Below are positions 34,480-44,060 of a DNA stretch of 64,000 nucleotides, one piece after another. The stretch lies in NCBI RefSeq assembly GCF_014280435.1, contig NZ_CP060388.1:3175501-3239500 (forward strand), given 5' to 3'. The notes beneath the pieces are model-generated. The model saw nothing but the letters and a program-made list of their open reading frames with translations. It had not been told where the DNA came from and did not search any database. How positions within the stretch are numbered: position 1 is the first letter of the stretch; each line of letters begins with the position of its first letter. The translations under genes and the position numbers were made by a program. This DNA is from Sphingobium sp. KCTC 72723 (GTDB lineage Bacteria > Pseudomonadota > Alphaproteobacteria > Sphingomonadales > Sphingomonadaceae).

Positions 34480-35675
34480 AGCGTGACGCTCCACTGCACG
34501 ACGGGGAAGGACGCCCGCCACCCCCGACGGCTGCCCAGCGGCGCAGCCCGCGCCAGCTCGATCCGCAGCAACGTGCCGCCCCTGATCCCATGAACCCGCG
34601 CCAGCAGCGCTTCGGACTCCAAACTCACGGCATGGGCGACGACTCGCGTGCCGGGCAGTAACCGCGCGAACAAGGCTTCCAGGAAAGCATCGGACAGCCC
34701 GCCACCAATAAACACGGCATCGGGCGCGCCATCGCGGGGCAGGGCGTCCGGCGCGCGCCCGATAACAACCGCCAGCCGATCCACCCCCAGCGCCATCGCA
34801 TTACGCCCGATCCGCGCCGCCCGTGTCGCATCACCCTCAAACGCAGTGGCCCGATTGGCCGGATGCGCCAGCAGCCATTCGATCCCGACCGATCCCGATC
34901 CCGCGCCAATATCCCACAGCATTTCACCCGGACGCGGGGCCAGCGCCGCCAGCGCCAGCGCACGGACTGGCGCCTTGCTGATCTGCCCGTCATGGTCGAA
35001 CCACTCGTCTGCTCGCCCCGGCACGCAGGGCAGGGCATCGCCACCCCCGGCACAGGCAATCGCCACCGCGACCGGATGGGCAATGTCGCCAAAATCGAGC
35101 GTGTCGGCGGCAACAGTGCGCACCCGTTCGCGCGACCCGCCCAGCGCCTCCAGCACATGCAGCGTTGATGGTCCGAACCCGGTCCCGGTCAGATAGGCCG
35201 CCAGTTCCGCCACCGCCGCACCATCGCGGACCAGCGCAAGGACACGTCCCCCCGCCACCAGATGCGGCCGCAATCGCGTCATCGGCGCAGCGTGCAGCCC
35301 CAGACAGACCGTCCGCTCCAGCGCCCAGCCCAGCCGCGCCGCCGCCAGCGAAAAACTGGACGGCGCAGGCATGGCCCGCCATTCGCCCGGTTCTAGCTGC
35401 GCCGTCACCACCGACCCCGCCCCGAACCAGAAGGGATCGCCCGACGCCAGCATCACTACCCGCCGCCCGCGCTGCGCCATCAGCATCGCCACGCCATCGG
35501 CAAAAGGCACCGGCCAAATCATCGTCTCGCACGCCAGCGCAGGCAACAACGCCAGATGCCGCGCCGCCCCCGTCACCAGTTCCGCTTGCGCCAGCGCCTG
35601 CCGCGCCGCTAGGGACAGGCCGTCGGCTCCATCCTCACCGATGCCGATGATCGTCAGCCAGGGAGCGTCAGCCAT
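34476..35675 (-). CDS. cobL: Precorrin-6Y C5,15-methyltransferase (decarboxylating)
   Basis: A 399-aa two-domain methylase. The N-terminal tetrapyrrole methylase half (LTIIGIGEDG, LASGDPFWFGAG, PAPSSFSLAAARLGW) corresponds to CbiE. The C-terminal Rossmann methylase half, with DIGAGSGSVGIEW from residue 255, corresponds to CbiT. It makes precorrin-8. The ATG at 35675 shares a CATG with the opposing cobK start, so the two divergent genes overlap by two bases at their start codons. That leaves no room for a conventional upstream promoter. Confidence 0.94.
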   Translation of the reverse strand: MADAPWLTIIGIGEDGADGLSLAARQALAQAELVTGAARHLALLPALACETMIWPVPFADGVAMLMAQRGRRVVMLASGDPFWFGAGSVVTAQLEPGEWRAMPAPSSFSLAAARLGWALERTVCLGLHAAPMTRLRPHLVAGGRVLALVRDGAAVAELAAYLTGTGFGPSTLHVLEALGGSRERVRTVAADTLDFGDIAHPVAVAIACAGGGDALPCVPGRADEWFDHDGQISKAPVRALALAALAPRPGEMLWDIGAGSGSVGIEWLLAHPANRATAFEGDATRAARIGRNAMALGVDRLAVVIGRAPDALPRDGAPDAVFIGGGLSDAFLEALFARLLPGTRVVAHAVSLESEALLARVHGIRGGTLLRIELARAAPLGSRRGWRASFPVVQWSVTL

Positions 35676-36423
35676 GCCCAACATCCTGCTGCTGGGCGGC
35701 ACGAGCGAGGCCAGCGCGCTCGCCCGTCTGCTGGCCGACGCGGATATGCCCACGACGCTCAGCTATGCCGGGCGCACCGACCATCCCCGCGCGCAGCCGG
35801 TGCCGGTGCGGGTCGGCGGCTTTGGCGGGGTGGAGGGGCTGGCCCGCCATCTGCGCGACCATCGCATCACCCATCTGGTCGACGCCACGCACCCCTTCGC
35901 CGCGCAGATGAGCGCCAACGCGGTGGAGGCCGCGCGCATCGCCGCCGTGCCGCTGATCGCGCTGACTCGCCCGGCATGGCGCGCGCAGCCGGGCGACCGC
36001 TGGACCCATGTGCCGGACATTGCCGGGGCCGTCGCTGCCCTGGCTGGGCCGCCACGCCGCGTCATGCTCGCGCTGGGCCGGATGCATGTCGATGCCTTTG
36101 CCGCGCAGCCCCAGCATCATTATCTGCTGCGCTTCGTCGATCCGCCCGCCACGCCGCCCGTGCTGCCCGATCACAGCCTGATCGTCGATCGTGGCCCCTT
36201 CAACGTGGAAGGCGACAGCGCCCTGATGCAGGCGCATGGCATCGAGCTTGTCCTCTGCAAAAATGCCGGCGGCACCGGCGCGCAGGCCAAGCTGCTCGCC
36301 GCCCGCGCGCTCGACCTGCCGGTCATCCTGATCGACCGCCCCGTGCTGCCACCGCGCGATGAAGTCCACAGCCCCCATGCCGTCCTGCGCTGGCTGGGTC
36401 ATGCCGCCGACCGTGGCGTATAG
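35674..36423 (+). CDS. cobK: Precorrin-6A reductase, on the strand opposite the cob operon
   Basis: A 249-aa NADPH-dependent reductase converting precorrin-6A to precorrin-6B. NILLLGGTSEASALARLLAD, THLVDATHPFAAQMSANA, MLALGRMHVDAF and CKNAGGTGAQAKLLAARAL are conserved CobK features. It is the only plus-strand gene inside the operon. Its start overlaps the cobL start codon, and its last 25 bp overlap cobJ convergently. It must therefore be transcribed separately, with a promoter inside cobL, and its RNA is antisense to the operon transcript. Confidence 0.93.
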   Translation: MPNILLLGGTSEASALARLLADADMPTTLSYAGRTDHPRAQPVPVRVGGFGGVEGLARHLRDHRITHLVDATHPFAAQMSANAVEAARIAAVPLIALTRPAWRAQPGDRWTHVPDIAGAVAALAGPPRRVMLALGRMHVDAFAAQPQHHYLLRFVDPPATPPVLPDHSLIVDRGPFNVEGDSALMQAHGIELVLCKNAGGTGAQAKLLAARALDLPVILIDRPVLPPRDEVHSPHAVLRWLGHAADRGV

Positions 36424-37151
36424 AGGATCGGCCCCGCCGCCCGTTCGATGATCCGCGTGGCGCTCGACCCGACGATCACCATCGTGCGCATATCGGCCAT
36501 CTCCGGCGTCGCCTGCGACAGCGGCACGACCTGTAGATGCTCGTCCGACGTGGACACGGCGCGCGCGAACAGCATAGGTCGCTCGTCGCCACATATGCCC
36601 CGCAACAGCCGCAGGATCGCGGCAAAGCCCTCCGCCCGCGCCTTCGACCGGGGGTTGTAGAAGGCAATGGCGAAATCCGCCTCCACCGCCAGCCGCACCC
36701 GCCGCTCGATCAAGCCCCAGGGTTTCAGATTATCCGACAGGTTGATGGCGCAGAAATCATGGCCCAGCGGCGCGCCTGCCCGCGCGCTCGCCGCCAGCAT
36801 CGCGGTAATGCCCGGCAGCACGTCGATGCGCAGGTCGCGCCATGCTGGCGGCCCGCTCTCCAGCGCCTCGAACACAGCCGCCGCCATGGCGAACACCCCC
36901 GGATCACCCGACGACACCACGACCACCCGCCGCCCCGCCGCCGCCAGCGTCAGCGCATGGACCGCCCGGTCGATCTCCACCCGGTTGTCGGATGGATGCA
37001 GCGTCAGTCCCTCGCGCGGCGCAACCCGCGCGACATAGGGAATATAGCCGATCACGTCGGTCGCTTGGCGCATCGCGTCGCGCACCTGCGGCGTCACCAT
37101 CGCGTCGCTGCCCGGACCCAGCCCGGCGATGGCGATCCACCCGTCCCTCAT
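36399..37151 (-). CDS. cobJ: Precorrin-3B C17-methyltransferase
   Basis: A 250-aa SAM methylase that performs ring contraction with C17 methylation. IAGLGPGSDAMVTPQVRDAM, DVIGYIPYVARV, SSGDPGVFAMAAAVFEAL, VLPGITAMLAASARAGAPLGHDF and AFYNPRSKAR are characteristic. It overlaps cobI by 4 bp at its start and the opposing cobK by 25 bp at its end. Confidence 0.95.
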   Translation of the reverse strand: MRDGWIAIAGLGPGSDAMVTPQVRDAMRQATDVIGYIPYVARVAPREGLTLHPSDNRVEIDRAVHALTLAAAGRRVVVVSSGDPGVFAMAAAVFEALESGPPAWRDLRIDVLPGITAMLAASARAGAPLGHDFCAINLSDNLKPWGLIERRVRLAVEADFAIAFYNPRSKARAEGFAAILRLLRGICGDERPMLFARAVSTSDEHLQVVPLSQATPEMADMRTMVIVGSSATRIIERAAGPILYTPRSAA

Positions 37152-37876
37152 GGCCGTCGTCCCTGTCCATGGATCAGCAGGATGGAGAAGTAAGGCGTCA
37201 CCGCCTCCGCCTGCGCCAGCGGCGTGACCTGTTGCCCCGGCATGGCGGCATGTTCGACCAGCCAGGCCGCATCGGTCCGCCCCGCCGCCGCGACTGCGCG
37301 GCGCAGCTTGGGCAGGTTGCGGCCGATCTTCATCACCACCAGCGCGTCGGTATCCCGGATGCGGCGCGTCAGTTCCGCCTCCGCCATCGTCGCCATCAAC
37401 ACGGTCAGCACATCGTCGCCCCAGCTGATTGGCGCGCCCGACGCGGTCCATGCCCCGGCCATGCCTGTGATCCCCGGCACCACGGCGACCGGCACGATGC
37501 CCGTCAGCCGACTGTGCAGGTGCATGAACGACCCATAGAAAAACGGGTCGCCCTCACACAGCACCACCACGTCCGCGCCGCCTTGTGCGATGGCCGCCAG
37601 CTTGGCGGTGCAATCGGCGTAGAAGGCGGAAAGCAGCGCATTGTAACGCGGGTCAGTCAGCGGGATTTCGGTCGTGACCGGATATTCCATCGGGATTTCG
37701 ATGACATCGTGCGCCAGCATGTCCTGCACGATCCGCCGTGCCTGCCCCGGACGCCCCGCCTTGCGGAAATAGGCGACATGGCGCGCCCCGCGCACCAGAG
37801 CGTCGGCGCGCACGCTCATCAAATCGGGCGAACCGGGACCAAGCCCGACGCCATGGATGGTGCCGACCCCGCTCAT
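37148..37876 (-). CDS. cobI: Precorrin-2 C20-methyltransferase
   Basis: A 242-aa SAM methylase. GTIHGVGLGPGSPDLMSVRA at the N-terminus, LCEGDPFFYGSFMHLHSRL and VVPGITGMAGAWTASG are hallmark CobI motifs. It makes precorrin-3A. The start overlaps the cobH stop and its stop overlaps the cobJ start, both as ATGA. An upstream in-frame extension merely runs through cobH in another frame and was not used. Confidence 0.95.
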   Translation of the reverse strand: MSGVGTIHGVGLGPGSPDLMSVRADALVRGARHVAYFRKAGRPGQARRIVQDMLAHDVIEIPMEYPVTTEIPLTDPRYNALLSAFYADCTAKLAAIAQGGADVVVLCEGDPFFYGSFMHLHSRLTGIVPVAVVPGITGMAGAWTASGAPISWGDDVLTVLMATMAEAELTRRIRDTDALVVMKIGRNLPKLRRAVAAAGRTDAAWLVEHAAMPGQQVTPLAQAEAVTPYFSILLIHGQGRRP

Positions 37877-38502
37877 TCCGCCCGGCTCGCCAGCGCATTG
37901 ACCGTCGCGACCGTGATCGCGCTGCCCCCCAGCCGCCCGGCCACGATGGCGCAGGGGACGGGCTGCTCCGCCCACAGCGCATCCTTGGATTCCGCCGCGC
38001 CGACGAACCCCACCGGGCAACCGATGATCGCGGCGGGGCGCGGGCAATCGGGATCGGCCAGCATGTCGAGCAAGTGGAACAGGGCGGTCGGCGCATTGCC
38101 GATCGCCACGACAGCACCCGCCAGATGCGGTCGCCACAGCTCCAGCGCGGCAGCGGACCGGGTATTGCCCATCGCCCGCGCCATTTCCACCACCGGCGCG
38201 TTGTTCAGCGTGCAGATCACCCGATTGTCGGCGGGCAGCCGCGCGCGCGTAATCCCCTCCGACACCATGCGCGCGTCGCACAATATCGGCGCACCCGCCG
38301 CCAGCGCCGCCCGTGCGCTTGCCACGAACCCATCGGAAAAACGAATATGCCCCGCCAGATCGACCATCCCCGCCGCATGAATCATCCGCACGGCAACCTG
38401 CTCCTCGTCGGCGTCAAAGCCGGTCAGGTCCGCCTCCGCCCGGATCATGGCGAATGACTGGCGATAGATCGCCGCGCCATCTGTTTCGTAGAGATGCGGC
38501 AT
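37873..38502 (-). CDS. cobH: Precorrin-8X methylmutase
   Basis: A 209-aa enzyme moving the C11 methyl to C12 to give hydrogenobyrinic acid. The conserved YRQSFAMIRAEADL, RMIHAAGMVDLAGHIRFS (with the likely catalytic His), LCDARMVSEGITRARLP, IGNAPTALFHLL and GCPVGFVGAAESK are all visible. The gene directly abuts the cobG stop upstream and overlaps cobI downstream by 4 bp. Confidence 0.95.
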   Translation of the reverse strand: MPHLYETDGAAIYRQSFAMIRAEADLTGFDADEEQVAVRMIHAAGMVDLAGHIRFSDGFVASARAALAAGAPILCDARMVSEGITRARLPADNRVICTLNNAPVVEMARAMGNTRSAAALELWRPHLAGAVVAIGNAPTALFHLLDMLADPDCPRPAAIIGCPVGFVGAAESKDALWAEQPVPCAIVAGRLGGSAITVATVNALASRAE

Positions 38503-39624
38503 CTAATCGGCTCCGAAATGGGAAAGCAGTTGGGCGGGCGTCAGCCCCTTAATGGTCGGGGGATCACCCGCGCGGGCATTGAAACTCAGGTCGAAGCGAC
38601 CCTCCCACCCGGTCAGCACGACATCGGCAGGCCCGGCCCGCGCGCACCCTTTTGCGCAGCCCGACACATGCAGCCGACCCCGAACATAGGGCGCAATCCG
38701 CCGCGCCAGCGCGCGCGTCTCCACGCTGGCCTGCGGGCAGGAAGGCCGCCCCGGACAGGCATCGACGCGCAACAGCGGGTCGGCAGGATCGGCGATCAAT
38801 CCCTCGATCGGCGGCACAGCCAAACCCTCGACCAGCAACGACCGCCATGGCGTGACCCGCACGGCATGACCGCCATCGGCCAGCGCCGCGAGTTGCGCCG
38901 CCGCGATCCGCCCGAACGGCACGCCGACAACGAAGCCGGTCGGATGCGGCCCCGGTATCAAAGGATCGGAAGGCGCAGGCACAGCATCCCCACTGGCAAA
39001 AGCGGGCAGGGGGGCGTCATGCCGCGCCATCCGTCCCGCCGCCGCGCCGCCGCTCGCCACGAACCAGTGCGCCAGCGCCACCAGCGCATCGACTTCCGCC
39101 CCATGCGCCACTGCCATGCCCGTCGCGCGCCCGTCCGCGCGCAATATCGGCCCGCCATCGCGCGCCCGCTCGATCCTAAAATCGCCGCTTTCCTCGCCCA
39201 GCACCCGCGCCGCTCCCGCGTCGATCACGAAACCGACCTTGCCCGGCAGCACCGGCAAATCGACCAGGCGCGCCATCAGATCGCCCGCAATCCGCCAGCT
39301 ATCGTCCCCCGCCTGCCATCCCGGCGCGACGATCATGCCGCGCTTCGCCTCGATCAGCGGATCGGCATCGACCAGCCCATGGTCCACCAGCACCGGCAAC
39401 AATTGCGCCAGTGCCTCCAACCGCACTCCGCGCAGTTGCAGGTTGGCGCGGCTCGTCAGGTCGATCAGGCCATTGCCCTGCGCGCGCGCCACATCGGCGA
39501 TCACGCGCATCTGCGCGCAGGTCAGCCGCCCCAGCGGTGGCCGCACCCGCAACAGCAATCCGTCGCCCGCCGCCATCGGCCGCCACGCATCGGGGCACCA
39601 TCCCCGCACCGCAAAGCCGCTCAT
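38503..39624 (-). CDS. cobG: Precorrin-3B synthase (monooxygenase)
   Basis: A 373-aa sulfite/nitrite-reductase-fold Fe-S enzyme that uses oxygen to make precorrin-3B. Duplicated ferredoxin-like segments (LTSRANLQLRGV; RVTPWRSLLVEGL) and the cluster cysteines Cys290, Cys296, Cys323 and Cys327 (CPGRPSC ... CAKGC) are seen. CobG is a marker of the strictly aerobic route. It starts at ATG 39624, overlapping the cobN stop by 4 bp. Confidence 0.93.
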   Translation of the reverse strand: MSGFAVRGWCPDAWRPMAAGDGLLLRVRPPLGRLTCAQMRVIADVARAQGNGLIDLTSRANLQLRGVRLEALAQLLPVLVDHGLVDADPLIEAKRGMIVAPGWQAGDDSWRIAGDLMARLVDLPVLPGKVGFVIDAGAARVLGEESGDFRIERARDGGPILRADGRATGMAVAHGAEVDALVALAHWFVASGGAAAGRMARHDAPLPAFASGDAVPAPSDPLIPGPHPTGFVVGVPFGRIAAAQLAALADGGHAVRVTPWRSLLVEGLAVPPIEGLIADPADPLLRVDACPGRPSCPQASVETRALARRIAPYVRGRLHVSGCAKGCARAGPADVVLTGWEGRFDLSFNARAGDPPTIKGLTPAQLLSHFGAD

Positions 39625-42600
39625 ACGCCCAGCCCCGCGACGATGGAGTTGCGCCGGGTCTGCCATAACCCTGCGGCATGAAGCGCCGCGAACCGGCTTT
39701 CCATCGCCGCCAGCGCACCGGGATTCTCCCGCGCCAGAAACGCCTGCACATCCCCGTCGCCCAGCGTCGCATCATGATAAAGGTCGAACAGTTGCGGCGG
39801 CACTTGCCCGGTCAGATGCGCGAACGCCCCCAGATGGTCGAGCGTCGCGGCAATTTCCGCGCCGCCGCGAAAGCCATGCCGCAACATCCCCGCAATCCAG
39901 CCGGGATGCGCCGCCCGCGCCCGCACCACCCGCGCGATTTCCTCGTTCAACGTCCGGGCGCTGACTCGCGCCGGGTCGCGATTGTCGAGATGATAGAGCG
40001 CCGCCTTGCCCCCCGTCACCGCCTGCGCTGCGGCAAAGCCGCCCTCATGCGCGGCATAATCGGCCGCCAGCAACAGGTCGGTTTCGGGCAGATCCTGCGC
40101 ATGGACGAATCCGTCCGCCGCCGCCACCCGCGCACGCAGCCCCTCCGCGTCCGCCACCGCCGCGCCCCGGTCCAGCGCGTGATCGGACGCCGCCAGCCAT
40201 GCCTTGCCCGCCGCCCGCCGCGCCGCGTCACCATAGGTTTCGAGCGTATCGCCCATGGCCAGCCCATAACGCCCCGGCTGCGGCCCATAGACGCGCGGGG
40301 TCTCCAGCCGCCCGACAAAGGGGTTCCAATCCGTCGCTTCGTCCAGCAACGCCAGACTTCGCACCGCTTGCCCGAACAATGGCCCAAGCAACGGAAAAGC
40401 ATCGCGGAACAGGCCCGAAACCCGCAACGTCACGTCCACGCGCGGCCGGTCGAGCGGCACGACCTCCACCCCGGTCACGCGCCCCGACGCATCGTCCCAC
40501 ACCGGCTTCACCCCGATCAGGTGCAGCGCCATGGCATAATCCTCGCCCGCCGTGCGCATCGTCGCCGAACCCCACAGGTCCACCACCATCGCGCGCGGAT
40601 AATCGCCCTGATCCTGCATGTGCCGCCGCACCAGTTCGTCGGCCATCCGCACCCCCTGCGCATAAGCAGCAGCCGTTGGCACCGCGCGCGGATCGACGCT
40701 GTAGAGGTTGCGCCCGGTCGGCAGCACGTCGCTGCGCCCGCGATGCGGCGACCCCGACGGGCCGGGGACCACACGCCGCCCTGCCAGCGCCGCCCGCAAC
40801 CCCGCCCGTTCCGCCGCGCCCTGTTCGCCCCGGCCAAAGACATGCAGCCCGTCGCCAAACTGGCTTTCCTTGATATCGCACAGGAAACGGTCGATCCGCG
40901 TCAGCGTCTCTGCCGCGCTCATTCCGCCATCCAGCCCCAGTTCCGCCTCCAGCCCCAGCGCGCGCGCTTCGGCAATGATCGCCGCCTGCAACCGCCCACG
41001 CCGCGCCGGGTCCAGCCCGTCGGCACCGGAAAACTCGTCCAGCAACGCCTCGATCCGCTCCAGCCCCACGCCATGGCGTGATGGCACCAGCGGCGGCGGC
41101 GCATGGCCGATCGTCACCGCGCCGATCCGCCTTTTGGCCTGCGCCGCTTCGCCCGGATCATTGACGATGAAGGGATAGATGACCGGCATCGCCCCTGTCA
41201 GCGCTTGCGGCCAGCAATCGTCCGACAGGCCAACCGCTTTCCCCGGCAACCATTCCAGCGTGCCATGCGCGCCCATATGGACAATTGCGTCGGTCCCCTG
41301 CGCGCGCAACCACAGATAGAAAGCGACATAGGCGTGGCGCGGGCAACGCGACAGGTCGTGATACTCGCCATCGCGCGCCGCCGCCGCACCCCGTTCGGGC
41401 TGAAGCGCAACGATCGTCCGCCCCACGCGCAAAGCGGCAAAACGAAACGCTCCATCGTCCACCGCCGGGTCATCCTCCGGCGCCCCCCACGCAGCGCTCA
41501 GCGCCCCCCGCAACGCTTCGGGCAAAGCCGCAAGCGCCACGCGATAATCCGCCAGCGGCCACGCCATCCGCTCGACCGCCAGTGCGCCGGACAGGTCGGG
41601 ACAGGCCGCCCCCATATCCGCCAGCACCGCCTGCGCCGACGCCAGCGCATCCAGCCCGACCGCATGGGCCATCTGATGCGCCTTGCCCGGATAGGTGGAC
41701 AATATCAGCGCCAGCCCCCGTTCCTGCGCCGCCTCTCTCAGCTTCACCCAGCCCGCCACCCGATCCGCCATTGCCGCGATCCGCGCCGGGTCGGCCCGAT
41801 GCACCGCGCGGGCATGTTGCACATCGGGGTCGCGCGCATCGGCATCCTTGAAACTCGCCACGCCCAGAAAGACCCGCCCGTCCACTTCGGGCAACACGAC
41901 ATGCATCGCCAGATCCGCAGGGGAAAGGCCACGCATCCCCGCCTGCCATCCCGCCCGGTCGCCGGTGGACAGCGCCACCTGAAACACCGGCACGTCCACG
42001 CCGTCGAACGGCGTGCAGCCATCCTCATCCCGCGCCGAAAAGGCCGTCGCGTTGATAATCGCCCCCGGACCCAGCGCCCGCGCCCAGCGCGCCATCCAGC
42101 CGCGCACCTCCACTGCCTTGAGCGAAGGCGCGAACAAGGCGATCACATCGAACCCCCGCGCCTCCAGCGCCGCTTGCAGCGCAACGAACGGGTCCAGATC
42201 ATCCGCCATCAGGTAGGAACGATAGAATATCAGCAGGATAGGCGGCTTGTTTGAGAGCAAGGCGAAGGCAGCCGGACAGCTTACGCCATCCCCCGTCCGC
42301 CACGCCCCGACCGTGCCAACGGAAGGAGCCGCCGCATCGCCACCGCCCCCAGCCAGTTCAAGCAACACCGCCCGCGCCGCATCTGCTCCGCCATCGTCGC
42401 ACAGCCGCGCCAGCCGCCGCAATTGCGCCACAGGCAGCGTCGATGCCGCATCCAGCCGCGCGTCCACGCGCCCGTCGCCCGGCAGCACCGCCAGCTTTAT
42501 GCCGCGCGCCCGCGCCAGTGCCTCCACCTGTTGCAGGCCATAGGACCAGTAACTCGCCCCGCCGATCAGCCTGATCAGGATCGCCTTCGCCCCCGCCAAC

Positions 42601-42821
42601 GTCTGCTCGACATAGGTGTCGACCGACAGCGGATGCGCCAGCGTCGCCAGATTGGCGATGCGCAGGCTCGGCAATCCCGCACTCGTCCGCCACCCCGCCG
42701 CAAAGGCGCTGAGGTCACTGTCGGAAAAGGACAGGATCACGATATCCGCAGGCGTCTGCCGCAGATCCCGTGGGCTGGCCATGTCCTCCATGCCCGGCGT
42801 TTCGCGAAAGATGACGTGCAT
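39621..42821 (-). CDS. cobN: Cobaltochelatase subunit CobN
   Basis: A 1066-aa large subunit of the ATP-dependent aerobic cobalt chelatase that inserts Co2+ into hydrogenobyrinic acid a,c-diamide. The CobN/magnesium-chelatase-H architecture is recognisable: PILLIFYRSYLMADD, ILSTYPGKAHQMAHAVGLDA, HMGAHGTLEWLPGKAVGLS and DLWGSATMRTAGEDYAMAL. It is somewhat shorter than many CobN proteins (~1100-1280 aa) but uninterrupted. The partner subunits CobS and CobT of the chelatase are not in the window. It lies 6 bp after cobW and overlaps cobG. Confidence 0.94.
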   Translation of the reverse strand: MHVIFRETPGMEDMASPRDLRQTPADIVILSFSDSDLSAFAAGWRTSAGLPSLRIANLATLAHPLSVDTYVEQTLAGAKAILIRLIGGASYWSYGLQQVEALARARGIKLAVLPGDGRVDARLDAASTLPVAQLRRLARLCDDGGADAARAVLLELAGGGGDAAAPSVGTVGAWRTGDGVSCPAAFALLSNKPPILLIFYRSYLMADDLDPFVALQAALEARGFDVIALFAPSLKAVEVRGWMARWARALGPGAIINATAFSARDEDGCTPFDGVDVPVFQVALSTGDRAGWQAGMRGLSPADLAMHVVLPEVDGRVFLGVASFKDADARDPDVQHARAVHRADPARIAAMADRVAGWVKLREAAQERGLALILSTYPGKAHQMAHAVGLDALASAQAVLADMGAACPDLSGALAVERMAWPLADYRVALAALPEALRGALSAAWGAPEDDPAVDDGAFRFAALRVGRTIVALQPERGAAAARDGEYHDLSRCPRHAYVAFYLWLRAQGTDAIVHMGAHGTLEWLPGKAVGLSDDCWPQALTGAMPVIYPFIVNDPGEAAQAKRRIGAVTIGHAPPPLVPSRHGVGLERIEALLDEFSGADGLDPARRGRLQAAIIAEARALGLEAELGLDGGMSAAETLTRIDRFLCDIKESQFGDGLHVFGRGEQGAAERAGLRAALAGRRVVPGPSGSPHRGRSDVLPTGRNLYSVDPRAVPTAAAYAQGVRMADELVRRHMQDQGDYPRAMVVDLWGSATMRTAGEDYAMALHLIGVKPVWDDASGRVTGVEVVPLDRPRVDVTLRVSGLFRDAFPLLGPLFGQAVRSLALLDEATDWNPFVGRLETPRVYGPQPGRYGLAMGDTLETYGDAARRAAGKAWLAASDHALDRGAAVADAEGLRARVAAADGFVHAQDLPETDLLLAADYAAHEGGFAAAQAVTGGKAALYHLDNRDPARVSARTLNEEIARVVRARAAHPGWIAGMLRHGFRGGAEIAATLDHLGAFAHLTGQVPPQLFDLYHDATLGDGDVQAFLARENPGALAAMESRFAALHAAGLWQTRRNSIVAGLGV

Positions 42822-42827
42822 CGCGGC

Positions 42828-43865
42828 TCAGCCCAGCAGCACCGCCCGGATCGCCTGCGGGTCGATATGATCATGTTCGGCAATCACCACCAGAGCGCCT
42901 ACGTGCGCCTCGCCCGGTTGCCACAGCCGGTCATATTGACACCGCACCCGCGCGCCGACCGCCTGCACCAGCAACCGCATCGGCTTGCCCGTAACCGCGG
43001 CATAGCCTTTCACCCGCAGGATATTCTGCTCACGCGCCAGCTTTTCGATCCGCGCGGTCAGGTCGGCGGGGTCGGCAATCTCGTCCAGCGTTACGACGAT
43101 GCTGTCGAAATCCTCATGCTCATGATCGTCCGCGCCATCATGATGCGACGGGCGGGCCGCAATGTCATCCTCTGCCGCAGCATTCAGGCCCAGGATCAGC
43201 CGGGGGTCGACCACGCCTTCGACCAGTTCGATCATCGGCATCGGGCGCTGCGCCTCCGCCGCGATCACCGCGCGCGCGGCCTTGACCCCTTCCGGTCCAG
43301 CCAGATCGCATTTGGTCAGCAACACCATGTCAGCGCAGGCCAATTGATCCTCGAACAATTCGCTCAACGGCGTTTCATGGTCGATGCCCGGATCGGCGGC
43401 GCGCTGCGCGTCGATTGCCGCGACATTGGGCGCAAACCGCCCCGCCGCCACCGCTTCGGCATCGGCCAGCGCCAGCACGCCATCGACCGTCACCTGACTG
43501 CGGATCGCGGGCCAATCAAACGCCTTGAGCAACGGCTTGGGCAGCGCCAATCCCGATGTTTCGATGACGATATGGTCGGGGCGCGGCTCCAGCGCCAGCA
43601 GCCGTTCGATCGTGGGGATGAAATCATCCGCCACGGTGCAGCAGATGCAGCCATTGGCCAGTTCGACGATATTTTCCGCCGGGCAATCGGGAATGGCGCA
43701 GCCCTGGAGGATGTCGCCATCGACGCCCAGCGTGCCGAATTCATTGACGACCACGGCCAGCCGCCGCCCGCTCGTATTGCGGATCAGATGGCTGATCAAC
43801 GTGGTCTTGCCCGCGCCCAGAAAGCCTGTGACGATGGTGACGGGAACCTTGGAAAGATCCGACAT
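42828..43865 (-). CDS. cobW: CobW GTPase, cobalt-handling metallochaperone
   Basis: A 345-aa COG0523 GTPase, probably delivering cobalt to the chelatase. GFLGAGKTTL from residue 14, the CxCC motif NGCICCTV at 71-78, and a His/Asp-rich stretch (HHDGADDHEHED, about residues 237-248) are all consistent with metal binding. The ATG at 43865 has GGAGAAAA upstream. It is the first gene of the cob operon, about 195 nt after the cobalamin riboswitch, so its expression should fall when B12 is plentiful. Confidence 0.93.
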   Translation of the reverse strand: MSDLSKVPVTIVTGFLGAGKTTLISHLIRNTSGRRLAVVVNEFGTLGVDGDILQGCAIPDCPAENIVELANGCICCTVADDFIPTIERLLALEPRPDHIVIETSGLALPKPLLKAFDWPAIRSQVTVDGVLALADAEAVAAGRFAPNVAAIDAQRAADPGIDHETPLSELFEDQLACADMVLLTKCDLAGPEGVKAARAVIAAEAQRPMPMIELVEGVVDPRLILGLNAAAEDDIAARPSHHDGADDHEHEDFDSIVVTLDEIADPADLTARIEKLAREQNILRVKGYAAVTGKPMRLLVQAVGARVRCQYDRLWQPGEAHVGALVVIAEHDHIDPQAIRAVLLG

Positions 43866-43875
43866 AATTTTCTCC

Positions 43876-43931
43876 GCGCGCCGCGACGACGAACGGCCGG
43901 GCGTGCCGGCCCATAAGGCCGGTCGGCGCGC
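43876..43931 (-). other. Nested inverted repeat abutting the cobW ribosome-binding site
   Basis: An outer perfect 8-bp stem (GCGCGCCG with CGGCGCGC) encloses an inner 6-bp stem CCGGCC-CATAA-GGCCGG. The outer stem ends right next to the cobW Shine-Dalgarno. This may be the expression platform of the upstream cobalamin riboswitch acting on translation, but pairing with an anti-element was not worked out. Confidence 0.45.
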
Positions 43932-44060
43932 GACGACGGGCGGGCGCAAAAATACACCCGGCATCCCGCACCGATGCGGCCCCGGCCGCATGGTTTCGTC
44001 GCTCAGACGGAGAGTTACCGTGCCAAGACCATCCCCTGGACCTTAGCAAGAGCGACCAGT

